Assembly (NCBI GenBank): GCA_022605955.1
Contig: JAKCOZ010000012.1
Coordinates: forward strand, 21,671,015 to 21,735,014
Origin: Rallus limicola
Lineage: Eukaryota; Chordata; Aves; Gruiformes; Rallidae
Reading direction: 5' to 3'
DNA length: 64,000 nucleotides
Shown here: positions 1-11,420 of the stretch, in pieces
How positions within the stretch are numbered: position 1 is the first letter of the stretch
Layout: every line of letters begins with the position of its first letter
Notes under the pieces: generated by a model
Databases searched by the model: none
What the model was told of the DNA's origin: nothing
Seen by the model: only the letters and a program-made list of their open reading frames with translations
Translations under genes and position numbers: made by a program

Positions 1-131
1 CTCTAGTTCTATCACTGTCTACACGGGAGAAGAGGCCGACCCCCAGCTCACCACAACCTCCCTTCAGGAAGTTATAGAGAGCTATAAGGTCTCCCCTGAG
101 CCTCCTCTTCTCCAGGCTGAACTGAACTCCA
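1..131 (-). mobile_element. CR1: CR1 LINE fragment, cut by the window edge
   Basis: Read on the minus strand, this matches the part of avian CR1 that runs 'cctggagaagaggaggctca' then 'ggggagacctta', followed by the 'agagctctctataact' and 'gggagaagag' blocks. It is the section a few hundred bases upstream of the CR1 3' end. The element continues leftward out of the window, so its 3' end is not visible. The inner boundary near 131 is approximate. CR1 is a non-LTR retrotransposon; this piece has no coding capacity and is a dead insertion. Confidence 0.82.
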
Positions 132-308
132 TGTCAATACTAAGTTTTTGTATACAACCAGATTTTAAATGGCGTATCTAAAATATTGATACACACAAGT
201 AATACATTTCTGTTGTCACCATTCTGTGGTCTTCTAACTTGATGTAGAAAAATAGGTCAGCACGTATTAAAAATCAAATCCTTATTTCAGAACACCATTT
301 ATAGAAGC

Positions 309-345
309 TTTTTTTTTTTCATTTCTTGCTCAGTGGTGTTTTATT
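309..345 (-). other. Poly(A) signal followed by genomic A-run (minus strand)
   Basis: On the minus strand AATAAA lies at 345-340, and about 20 nt downstream comes a run of 11 A (319-309). A second AATAAA lies at 435-430. This is the layout of a real 3' end, or of a retrocopy with a decayed tail. AATAAA alone is common in AT-rich DNA, so the match is only suggestive. A possible coding end for it lies about 0.9 kb upstream at 1221. Confidence 0.25.
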
Positions 346-648
346 GAGTTTTATCAATTTCAACAATGACATGGAACCCTTAAAAATAATATATTATGGA
401 GCTGAAGATGGCAACATTTACAATTTAGCTTTATTGGAATTTGACTATATTTTGATAGATGACAGCTTTAATCATTCTGTGCATGGTTTACAGCACAGAA
501 CAGAATAAGGCAGTGACAATTTTCTGCTTTTTTTGAACAATCTGTATCCAAAGAATTCCGAAAACAAGGAAGTTTACTACACATAATCGCACCAAATTTA
601 TTTTCTGGGTGAACTCTCGAATGTTAAAGCTCAAGTACACAGAGTGAT

Positions 649-662
649 GTTACCACGGCAAC
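649..662. promoter_or_regulatory. RFX-type X-box palindrome
   Basis: The 14-mer GTTACCACGGCAAC fits the X-box consensus GTNRCC, a 0-3 base spacer, RGYAAC, with no mismatch in either half-site and a 2-base spacer. X-boxes bind RFX factors and are found upstream of many ciliary genes. Whether this copy is used cannot be told from sequence. No promoter or start codon is recognised beside it. Confidence 0.35.
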
Positions 663-1220
663 CACTACAGCAACCCAAGATGGGAACATGTTTATGAAAG
701 CACACTTAGAATCCCGTGTCCACATGCCGAGGCACACCAGCTCTCCAGACTCCTGCCAGAAGGCAAGCGAGCTCTTCACGCATTATCAGTCCCGATTCTA
801 TGTATGATATATACAAGACAAGGTTGCTTCCACATATGATGGTCACAAAGCCTTCAAGCCCACACTCCTGTTTCTAGGACCTAAACCAGGAATCCTTAAT
901 TTGGCATAAGATGTAATAATAGATTTAGTGTTGCTATAGCTATAGGCAAAGCGCTGAGTAGTAATATGTTTGGTGTCCTTTGACCTTTTGTTTCTAAATC
1001 TCAACTGAAATAAGCTGTCAAGTTTGAGAAATGTCAGAATTTGGTCATTTGATTTTGCCCAGCCGTGTAATTTTGCATGCTATACAATTCCCATGAATTT
1101 ATCACAACATGTTATTTCACACATAGTCAACATGGTGTGACATTCAGCATCCTGAACTCGCCACTGTCTACACGCTGAAATGAGTTTATGATTTCTCTTT
1201 AAAAGAGAATCCAAGGTGCG

Positions 1221-1577
1221 TTAGTTCAGGTCAACAAGAGGAATCCTCAGTGGATTTCTGGGGATAAAAATGAAGGAAGCATCCCTTCCCTCTGGTGTTT
1301 CATTCATATCCCTACCTGTTTGGCAGTTCTGCCACTCTTGACACAGCCTTTCCATATCAGCCAGCACTAAGTTCAGTGTGGAAGCATCTTTAATTAAAAA
1401 CAGCTTTGTTCCTTTAGTTGGGTATCACTCTGCAAGCACGTTTAAGATCTGCGATGAAGTAAACCCTTCTGCAATTAAGTCACAAAAAGCCGCTATAGCT
1501 GATGCTGTTTTCAGCCAAGCCCTATCCAACTGTGACTGCAGCCGAGGGAGAAGAGGCACAGCTCTTAGCCTGTAGTT
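1221..1577 (-). other. Possible broken terminal coding exon, unrecognised
   Basis: On the minus strand the frame ending at the TAA at 1223-1221 is open for 67 codons, meets one TGA at 1427-1425, and then stays open for 50 more codons to a TAA at 1580-1578. The translated residues have a balanced composition, for example KDASTLNLVLADMERL and DRAWLKTASAIAAFCDLI. A different frame continues the open reading upstream to about 1637. A splice-acceptor-like stretch ends at 1644, reading 'ttatacag'. If real, this is a pseudogene exon with one stop and at least one frameshift, lying upstream of the poly(A) signal at 345-340. I do not recognise the protein. One stop in about 118 codons also occurs by chance in many places over 64 kb. 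Confidence 0.18.
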
Positions 1578-2737
1578 TTAGTTCCAGCCTCTCTCTGATG
1601 GACTCCCCATCATCACTTATGGAAACGTCTCATCCCTGCTGAGCTGTATAAAGATGAGGGTGTTAACATTAAGTAAACTAGAGAAGCCTAATATCCTAAA
1701 GACAAGTGATATTTGAGGTAGCCTATCTCAGCTTGTTATAGTTGCTTTTTGACTCCTACCAGTTGTGAATTAAACATCTACAGATGCAGAATTTATTGTA
1801 GCCTGCTATTAGGCTGAACTCTGAACTTCTTATTGATAGTGTTAGTCTGCACTAATGAAGTTAGAGCAATAATTTAAGTAGTGAACGTAATACTTCTTGA
1901 CCATGAACCTTAGAGAGCAGCATGATACGTACTTCACAATCTAAAATAAACAGATCGGCTGCTTCAGAGGAAAATCTTTTAACAAATGGCTTCATTCTTC
2001 TAGGCTAGGCCAGGGTTTGTGCATAGCTATTGCAGCTTAAACTGCTTATGCTGTAGTACTTTTTGATTTAGAGACATTACCAATTGAAGATAAGCAAAGT
2101 GTGCATTACGACAAGAACAAAGAGGACATATTCAAGAAACGTATAGCTCAGTATATGGAGTTAAAGCAAGCTATAAACTATATAACCGATGCTTAGAGGT
2201 ATTTCAGCACTTCCCATTTAAATCAGGCATTGTGCATGAACAGAAGGACTGATGGTTTGTGCTAATTCAGCTTTATACCATCAACGAAATATATGTTGAT
2301 GATCTTGCAGGATGCTGATGCTCATGTTCAGGTACACGTTCTTGTACACGACAGCTAGTGCTGTTTGGGAACTTTGCAACAAAATAGTATTAATCAGAAA
2401 ATGACAGTCTGCTGACACGAAAACCCTTCAGTAGCAAATGACACAGAACAGCAGCTGTGGATGACCAGTCACGGAACATACTCTGCATACTGGCTAATAT
2501 GTACTATTACTTCCTCTCCAGTTTCCTTTAAAAAGCAACATTAATCCAAAGACACTCCAAGCAGCAACTCTGAGAGAAGACTAAACCCACTCTTCCCTGC
2601 TTTCAGCTATAAACCAGAGTAGTATTCATAGTATTCGTGTAGAATGTGTTAGAGCTTCTTAAAAAGATGGGATGATACTTCAATTACACTAATTCTCTTA
2701 ATTCTAGAAAGTTATACTGAAAAGGTGACGATTTTCA

Positions 2738-2850
2738 GAACTGCAGAAGCGTTGGCTGGCAGGTCACCTGCTCCAACCTTCCTCTCTGAGCAGGCCTCCT
2801 GCCAACACCAGATCGCACTGCCTCATCCTTAGACTGAGCTCATCAAGCAT
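2738..2850 (-). mobile_element. CR1: Possible old, diverged CR1 fragment
   Basis: On the minus strand the text 'ggcaggaggcctgctcagag', then 'aaggttggagcaggtgacct', resembles the CR1 tail 'gttggactagatgacct'. It lacks a clean octamer end and the divergence is high. The assignment could be coincidental. Confidence 0.38.
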
Positions 2851-5800
2851 TCAATCAGAGCTAAAGGGTTCAATACAAGCACAAATGCCTGCCATTTCTC
2901 CCCACCCCCCTCTTTTTCCTGCCGCCTATACATCTGTTCCCTAGTAAAAATAACACCAGTATGCAAAAATCAAAAACCTCAAACCTGTAATATAACCCCA
3001 CTGTTAAAATCCATGCAGACAAGTCCTGCCTAAGAGAGAAATCAAATAATAAAATCAAACCACGGAAATGGAAAGAGAAGCGGAAGTTTTAACAGACAGA
3101 CATCGCAGCCATAGCATGAAAAATTCATTTCCATTAATGAGACGTGGTAGTCCCCAGGCCAGCGCCCTTTGTATGTGAACCATGTTAATCAGATTGTATG
3201 AGCATTTGCTGGAAACTCCTGGGATAGCAAGCAACTATAACTATATAGCAAGCATAGCAGATTAGCAGCTTGCTAAAAACTGCTTGACTTGTAACCCTTG
3301 AAGCACATGAATGATGCAGATTTTCTGAATCATTGATAAATGAAGCATTTCATTTACATGGCTCATATTTGCAGCAGCCTTTGACTCAATTTGCACATCA
3401 CCAAAATGTGTACAAAATATCCTTCTCTGTGGCATCTTCACATAAGAAAGTAAAGAATAAACAAACCAGGGTTATGTTAATTCATTCTTGTACAATGCCT
3501 TGCTATTGCTATCCTAAATCTCAAAAAAACCCTTCAATAACTTCAGCTGAGTTTAAGCACAACAAAGCCACAAGCATTCCCACCAGAACCTGTAGAAGCA
3601 GGTTTGAATATGGAGAACATGCTAATTTTTTGAAAGATCTAAACAAACAGCAGGATCTAGACTTACCCAAGAACAATTTTCCTTTCTAAGAGGTCCCATT
3701 AAATGAACCTTTTAGCCACAAAGAGGAGGAAAACAATTAGGAATTAAACATTCCTTCAAACAGCAGTAATAAATTTAATTGCTTCCTAGCTTGGGCTTTG
3801 TCTGCTGCATTTTCCCAGTGACAGAAACAGATGGAAACTCTCACTACTGGAGACAACTTGTTTTAAAAACACTTCAGACTTTCAAGGAAGTTTCAAAGTT
3901 GTTGGATCTGTAAAGCTTTTTTTTTTTTTTAAACTTTATTCCCAACCTAATTCTACTCTTAATCACCAGTTCTCAAATCATTGTTTGTACAGACCTAGCA
4001 ACCGTTAAAAAAACAAAAGTTGTCAAAGAGCAACCAACAAAATGAAGAGAATTTGATAAGCTACTTTCCAAAGAACACGATTTCACAATAATTATGAAAC
4101 TTTCATCTGTAACTGACTCTGAAAAGGGCTCCAAGAAACACTATTAGTGACCCTGAATAACATGACAACCTAGCAAACTCTGCAAATTCCTGGGTATTTT
4201 TAACACAGTATGAATATTTTTCAGGAATATGAATTACAGTCCCACTGCCTATCTTCTTTTCTACCACAACGCTCAAGATGTCTCCTTGAAAGAAGAAAAG
4301 ACATCATAAAATAGATTAAAAAAAATATATATAACTGATCATCAAGGTGCTGCTTCACGTTTTGCAGGCCTCTGGGTATCTGTGTAGATAGCTACAGTGA
4401 CTATCAATATGTTCCTGGTCTCCCCACCTTTCCCATTTAAAGTCTCACGACATCAACAAATAGTATAGAAATATGGATACAGATTCCCAACTTAGGCATA
4501 TTTTCTTCAACTTCTAAAAATAGGAAAACTAATTTTTTTTTGCAGTTCCCCCAGAAACATTCCCCAGAAATGTCATTCAAAGCCAAACATCCTCTCCTTT
4601 ATTTTACATGGCAATTCTTTCTCTTGGAAACAAACATTTCCTCACTAAAAATGTGCATTTTGATGAAATTTAGGTGTTTAGTGGGAATACTTCCCTCACA
4701 TAACTTTATCAGCTTCATTTATACATGACCTAATTTCTAGCTCAGGGAAAAAAAAAAAAAAGAATAAGTCTGAAGACACCCATGAGCTTCCATGGGATGA
4801 GGATCAGACCATACATTTTAAAGTAGCAGCAGTTCTACTACAGTGAAATGTCTTCCACTGAGCTTCCCAGTGCAAAGGTTTTTTCATCATTTACAGCAAA
4901 GAAAGAGAGGCGAATCAGTCTCCAGTGAAAAGTCACCCCAGCTCATGAAAAATTTAGTGAGACTAAATTTATAATTAGGATGAATCAAGGAATAACATAA
5001 GAAAACAGTTTGCACATTAACAGAAATTCAAGACTGAAAATGCAAACGCTCTTTTTCCAACAGCAAACACACAGAACTCCCTGTATTTTTAGATCACACA
5101 CACCCCTATAATTTCTGTATATATTAAAGGTATTTCAAAACACAGTGAACTATTTTAAGTACGTCTCATAGCTTTGTCATTTATTTATGAACAGAGACAT
5201 TATTAAAAATAAATGATCTTCAATGGCACTTTAAAAGTAATGCTGTTTTGAGACTAAATGTCAGGCAAATGGCATGAAAATGTAAAACTCAGTAAGTCAT
5301 AAAACACTGCTTTATCACAGAATATTTATACTACCAAAACACAGCCTGAAATAACTAGGTTTATTATAACACCACAAACAAGATTGTTACAACCGCATTA
5401 CATTTCATCTGTAATCATTACATTAGTTAAATACTCAAATTTTCATTCATTTTAAAAAGTATCAAGCTATGACTCTGCTTCATACAGATGTGAAGGCTTT
5501 AGCTGTACTGCCATGTATTACAAAGGGTACGGTCTAAATACGCCTGATCAAAAGTAATCAGTTCCTTTATTCATTTTCATAACTTTGCCAAAAAAAAACC
5601 CAACTCCAAATAGAGCCTTGACAATCCATTTCCATTTTTCTTTTACTTTTAGATCCTGGAAATAATTAAGCCCACAGTTAAACCAATTAAATATGTGTGC
5701 AGTTACAAAACCATACTGGATTTTTATCTTCCACTGCTAAACTTAGCCCAAAATAATTGCAGAGAATACAATTATCTACCACAGTTACCATCTGGGACAT

Positions 5801-8751
5801 GAAAGTAAACATTTTAATTATTGCCATTGTACACTGGGACCCACAAAGATCAGTATTGGGGCTACATATGGAATTTATTTTTATGGATTAACGTCAAAAC
5901 AGGTGGATGCAACGCTTCAAAAGAGAGTTGGCTAAATGCCCATAAACTTTGATACCTAGTACTGACTACTACAAAGAGCTGGAGAACTGAATTTTCTATC
6001 CAGGCTGGTTGTTAGGCTGCTGGGTGATCTGAAAAACAAAAATCAGGATAAAAGACATTGACCTCTGTTCTAAAGCACTTTTATGTATGATTGAAGTGGC
6101 TATCATTGAAGCAAAGAGAGGACTTTCTCATTAGAGATGTAGATTATCAAAAACTTCTAGCAATTTTACTGACTGTTCTGGGAACTTTGTACGCAGGGGA
6201 AGGAGAATACTTTACTTTGGGCACTTTTGAGTTGATACCTGTATAAGTATGCACATCCAGCATTAGGCATCAAAGCTAAAATGTATTTGTCCCGCACAGC
6301 TATCTCCTGAAGAGCAAAGGAGGACTGCAATCTAATTAATTTAATGAGAATCAGAAAAATAAATATATAGGGTATGAAATATAGAGAGAATATTAACTTC
6401 AGAGTTTTTGAGCACAGCACTGAAAAAAGGTACTTAAATGCCTTTGAAGACAGTTTGAATCTGTTTTACCAAAGGTCACAAAGACTGCAAAATGAGTAAG
6501 AAATTGGAAAAGTTATGTAACATCGGTAGCAAGCAAAAACTTCTTACAGCCCTATCATAACTTTGACTTCACACAGCTGTTGAATAAAACCAGAATGAAC
6601 TCTTATTTAATGAACCTGCAAAGTCTTCTAGTTTGTGACTATGGTCTAAGATTATTAATGATTGCACAAGAGTCTGTGAAATTCTTACCCTACGTGAGTT
6701 TGAGAGGATCACTTCTTTTTGACACATAATGAACTCCTCCTGGGGGGCTGCTGCGGCTTCTTAACTCTCAGTGTTATTAAGAAAATTAGTTTGCTCAGTT
6801 TCTCCAAACTAAACACTAAACCAAGTAGAATTGACCCAGCAATAGTTTGCCCTCACACATCGCAACTTGTATTAATGTCTAATAATTATGCCTGCTTTCA
6901 GGTTTCTTTGTGTTTAATAAGCTAATGATCACTGAGACTTCTGTGGACTTTCACTGTTTTAATAACAGGTAAAGACCAATACTGGATTGAGATGAGATGT
7001 TTAACTGAAGATCAAAGGCAGTTTGTTGGCAACAAGCTCTGCATTTTGTAAGCAGTGAGCAGTACAACACATTCAATTAGCAGGTATCCTACCCCAGTAG
7101 CATTGGCTGGTATTAGAGAAATTCCCCAATAAACCATAATTCACTCTCTATCAACAACCAATGGATGTTTTCAAAGATCTTGATGACCTGTTATTTACAA
7201 ACACACACACAAATAACCCCTGCCCTTACTGAGGCTGGGGAAGACATTCTTCTATTACTTTATTGGGGGACAGATTTTATTGTCCTTCTTTCACGGGAAT
7301 TTCATATCTGTAGTTCCTTCTCTAAACTGGAGTCACACACTGCTTTTTGTTTGACAACTTGCTCAAAATATAAGCCTCTCAATATTCTATTTGTGTTGAT
7401 TAAGTTAACAAATTGCTTGAAAATAAGCACATACCTAAGTATTAAGAGTTTGTAGCTCGATTCCATTTTGTGGCAGGCTATGACCTTCCAGATCTGTTTC
7501 TTCATTTTTAAGATTTGCCTAAGGCATGCTGTAATGCCAGGACCATGCTGAAATATTTTTTACTTAAAAGATAACGACACAACCATATAGCTACAGTAAG
7601 GTATGATCTTACCAAGAAACTACATAGCATTTATCTAAAGACATGATGTTGAGCTAGGTCTTCACCCCAGGAGGAATATTTTACTACTACAACTAGAAAC
7701 ATCTCCCCACCATGTTTTGAAACTAAATAATTAGATTTGGAGAAAATATGCTTAATTATACCCAGAACAATCAAGACTGACTGCTTGGAGGGTGTGAGTT
7801 GCTCAGTCCATCTGCTGAGTACGTTCACTGCTTTTTTGGCACTTCCTTGAAGTCATGAAGTGTACACACACACAGAGGTTAGAAACGTTTCAAAACCGTG
7901 TTAGCAGATGGTGATACAGCAGGTAATAATTTAATTACATAACATCTAGAACATGATTCCAAAAAAAAGAGAAAGAAGGAGGGAATAAACAATGTCCAGT
8001 CTGATCTTTTAATTGCAATATAATATCTTTTGTGGAACTGGCAATGATTTTCCACCCATCTATTCTGCAGTTGGAAATAGAAAACAACAAGTTCTATACT
8101 GTGTTTTATTCCTAATGCAAGATGTAAGCTTAAAAACAACAACAAAAAAAGCAGTACCATAATCCACACGCTGTCTAGGACAAGAAAATTACTATAATTA
8201 TAAAACACTGAACAAGAAGATTTATCATTAGTTTTGCAGGTACAAAGAGGTCAGGAAGATGTACATGCAACATCTGCTCTTGCATCAGCACAGAACACTG
8301 ATATTGCTAACGTGTCAAAGCAATGAGGAAATGTTAGTCCTACTAATTCTCCATTTTATGCAGAAGCACTGAATTGCATGGAAGTGGAGAAGCATGATAC
8401 AGGCACGATACCAGATATAAACCAGGAACTGAATGATTTTAATGAAAATGAGAGAATAATTAAAAAAAGATAAGATTGTGTTGGTCTACTTAACATACCA
8501 CCTATGCCAACGAAGGCTGAAGGAGAGAAGAAAATCTCTCTCGAATGCTACTACAGCAGGTCACTGTTTTAGAAAAGGATCTGCTACCTCCAAAGAAGTC
8601 AAAGATGCCAAGGATAAATAGTAAAACACATTAGGTTTGATGGGCAGTCTGCTAAGTAAGTGGGAGTTATCTTAACCTAAAGGGTTTGGCATTACATCAG
8701 AGATATATTACCCTCTGCACTACAGACAGAAATTTAAGATTTGAAGTGTAA
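2851..8751. other. No gene called; unique AT-rich DNA
   Basis: No recognised transposon in 5.9 kb. Low-complexity items are a T run near 3919-3932, an A run at 4747-4761, and an (AC)5 at 7201-7210. A plus-strand frame at 3333-3689 is open for 118 codons but has no recognised product. Splice-bounded open segments exist on both strands, for example 3667-3708 (-) and 6970-7048 (+). I regard them as weak. A plus-strand stretch at 8238-8540 reads like protein in places but carries a TGA and a TAA in frame. Confidence 0.5.
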
Positions 8752-8806
8752 GGAAGATCTTTTTGAGGTCCCTTCCAACCCACTAAAATTCTGTGATTCT
8801 CTGAAT
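8752..8806 (+). mobile_element. CR1: CR1 3'-tail fragment
   Basis: The extreme 3' end of a CR1 is present: 'ttgaggtcccttccaaccca' followed by 'attctgtgattctctga'. Only about 55 bases survive, the usual result of strong 5' truncation. No target-site duplication is visible. Confidence 0.78.
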
Positions 8807-11152
8807 AATCGGCAAAGTGTCACTAAGAGACTCTAACATGTTCTTCTAGTCACTGCTTGCTTTATGGTAAGTCTTCTAGTGACATACATGCAAAAAAAGG
8901 GTGGGTTGTGTGTAAGGTAGAACTAACAACAACAAGTGTACATATGATGTTTCCATTTTTTCATAAAATAGTGTATTTGTTTTCTTTGTGTAAAGGTCAA
9001 ATAACTTGAAGGGTCGCTATACCTACAACACAAAGTATATTAGCAATTCATATAGACAGATAGAGATGCATATATATAAGAAACAGTATCAAAATCACTA
9101 CTAGAATCTATTGGGATATTTAAATTCTGACCAGAAATGACATAGCTGGTTGCCTGTATTGAAGGGAAAAAACCCAACAGCCTTCTGATTTAAGCACCTC
9201 ATCATGCAAACTTTCCTCGTATTATTTTCTGATTAGTTCCATTTCTCAGCAAACTCTAATACAGCAATGGATTACAGAAGTCAGATTCTGGATTTTATGA
9301 TGTTATAAAATAACAGATCAAGCATTTATTATTTAATGTTAAATTTCATAAAGATAACATGACTCCACATCCTATACCCAATCAGCTCCAGGTTGGGACC
9401 AGCTTCTCTGTTTGAATGCACTGGAGGAGAAAAACAGCAGCAGAGCTGATTGGAGTGTCACCTTGTCTCTGCAATATACCTTTTTTTTTTCCTATTTTTT
9501 ATTGGGTATGTAAATGGCATAAAAGAAGTGAGGTGAAGTATTTACAACTGCTTCCTTTATTTTTTGATTCTCACAATTTATTCCCCTATAAGTTAACAAA
9601 ACAGAACAAAAACATCACAAAAGGTCACTTTGATGTAGAAACATCAAAACCCCAGCATTATTCCAAGCAGGTTTACGACTTGTAGCCTGAAATGCTAGAT
9701 AAACCAAGAAAAATATATTAAAATAAACCTCATAATGAAAACAATATATAAATACTATATAATTCTGTGCTGTGCTTGTCACTTGAAAAGGAAGTGCAAA
9801 TCAAATCTTAATAAATATGACATACTAGTTCAGAGTGTAATGGTGCATTTACCACATCAGACAATTAGGGTTTTTTTTTTTTTAATTGAATGGCTGTTTA
9901 ATGAACCTTTAACTTACCTTTCAGTCTGACTGCAACAGTGTGTTGTGAAAAGACAGTCTAAAGTCAGAGTCTAATTAGAATCCTCTCCATGTCCTGCTAC
10001 ATCTATGATGTTGTTTGGGGGGGTTGGATTTTTGTAGGAATGGCTGATATTTTGTAAATAAATTATTCAGATGCATATATGAGTATGCACAAAAATATAT
10101 ATATACACAACTATATATATGCATCCATTTTCTATAGCTATATGCAGAATAAATGCAAATTAACCAGCAGTGACTTAAACTTCACTACTGCTGAATAATT
10201 TTTGTGGCAACAAATACTTTATTCAAACATAAAAGTGACAGTAGTAACTGTCAGGTTTAAATATTTAGTGTTGGAGCATCATACTTCTGACTATTAAAAT
10301 GACCCTAAAAAAACCTTCAATCTGCTAGAGCTGGGCAGCTGAGGAATGGGACAAGGGAAACACTTGCTAGTATAAAGCCAGGAGCGCAGCTGGGAAACAA
10401 CCTATTTCTGCCCTCCTGGAAAAACCCCAAACCTGAACTGTAAAAGGTGTATATATAAAGGAGATGTCCATATCTATATGAGTAAAGATGTGGTAGTTGC
10501 AGATATCTACTAGGACACTGCCATCTCAACGGTCCAAACAAGAATGGTACCAGGAGCTTGCAGCATCCTGCTGCCCTGACTGTAACCACAGCTCCAAAGC
10601 TCCCCTACCACAGGCTGGAGGTCCAAATGGGTCAGCTTGCCTCAGAAAGGGAGCAGAAGCTGAACCAAGAGCCAGCTCATTAATTTCGTCCAGTTCAACA
10701 GTGAGAGATCTAACACAAGTGGAAGCCACTGATGTTTTCTGATGCATTTCACCACCCAAAAGTTATCCCATGCTAGTGAAGAGCTGCAAGTAGGAACAAA
10801 AAAGCCCAGAGGTACAACTTTCCCCGTGAATTAAATGGTAACCAAGTGGTAACTCTTCCCTAATGCACCCACGCCCCTTGCTAGATGACACACACTATTA
10901 TTCAGCCTTCCAGTTTTCTCTCTCTGCTCCTACCTGCAATTATCTGAGAGGCAGTTATCCTGTCAAAACAGGTATCTGACATACCCTGACTGAACCCATC
11001 ACCACAGTCTCAGTCACTCCACAGGAAGGAAGATGGCAGCAACCAGTAAATCAATGGAGCAGAGCATAGAACAGCACAGTTAACTCCCTCATTCCCACCC
11101 CCTGGGGTAGTTACATGCTGAGTGAACATTACCAGTGAAAACCGGCCATTCT
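8807..11152. other. No gene called; unique DNA with a GC-richer pocket
   Basis: Contains a perfect 11-bp inverted repeat (9378-9453, separate entry), short (AT)n runs at 10095-10105 and 10112-10120, a G7 run at 10017-10023, and T runs at about 9481-9490 and 9870-9881. From about 10320 to 10760 the GC content rises and open frames of 77-90 codons overlap on both strands. That is what GC-richer DNA gives by chance. No product is recognised. Confidence 0.5.
9378..9453. repeat. Perfect 11-bp inverted repeat, 54-base loop
   Basis: CCAATCAGCTC at 9378-9388 is repeated as its exact reverse complement GAGCTGATTGG at 9443-9453. Each arm carries a CCAAT core in opposite orientation. It could be a short hairpin, the ends of a tiny non-autonomous element, or chance. 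The loop has only a weak second pairing (ttctc with gagaa). Confidence 0.6.
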
Positions 11153-11420
11153 GTGGAAATAGGACCAGGGGCAATGGCTGCAAGTTGGAGCACAGGAAGT
11201 TCCACACCAACATGCAGAAAAACTTTTTCAGAGTGAGGGTGACAGAGCCCTGGGACAGGCTGCCCAGGGGGGTGTGGAGTCTCCTTCTCTGGAGATATTC
11301 AAGACCCATCTGGACTCTTATCTGAGTGATATGTCCTAGGGAGCCTGCTTTGGCAGGGGGGTTGGACGCGATGATCTCTCGAGGTCCCTTCCAACCCCTA
11401 CAATTCTATGATTCTATGAT
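11153..11420 (+). mobile_element. CR1: CR1 LINE, 5'-truncated, intact 3' end
   Basis: About 268 bases of CR1 3' region in sense orientation. It opens at 'ggaaataggaccaggggcaa', passes through 'gggacaggctgcccagg' and 'ctggagatattcaagaccca', and ends in 'gaggtcccttccaaccccta' plus two ATTCTATG octamers. The complete octamer end and good match suggest a fairly young copy relative to the others. Only a remnant of the reverse-transcriptase ORF end and the 3' UTR could be present. No functional coding remains. Confidence 0.96.

Larger units (their letters stand above)
132..2737. other. No gene called; mostly unique sequence
   Basis: No recognisable transposon. The stretch holds two minus-strand poly(A) signals (AATAAA read on the minus strand at 340-345 and 430-435), an X-box-like palindrome at 649-662, and a minus-strand open frame at 1221-1577 with one stop. 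These are entered separately. Between about 1650 and 2737 I see only unique AT-rich sequence. A plus-strand frame at about 2036-2194 is open for about 50 codons, within chance expectation. Confidence 0.5.

Noticed and set aside
1425..1427. In-frame UGA considered as a selenocysteine codon
   Set aside because: The surrounding protein is not recognised, the upstream frame is also shifted, and no SECIS element was identified. Decay or chance is simpler.
2036..2194. Plus-strand frame of about 50 codons whose end faintly recalls the last helix of an MIT domain
   Set aside because: Resemblance is a handful of residues, and the only acceptor-like site is followed at once by an in-frame stop.
3333..3689. 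118-codon plus-strand frame
   Set aside because: Overlaps an equally open minus-strand frame. Low-GC composition explains both, and no product was recognised.
8238..8640. Plus-strand text that reads like a decayed exon after the acceptor 'attagttttgcag'
   Set aside because: The frame carries a TGA, a TAA and a needed frameshift. The stop density is not far enough below chance to claim a pseudogene, and no protein was recognised.
11122..11325. Open frames inside the CR1 copy on both strands
   Set aside because: They lie in the CR1 3' region and do not represent host genes.
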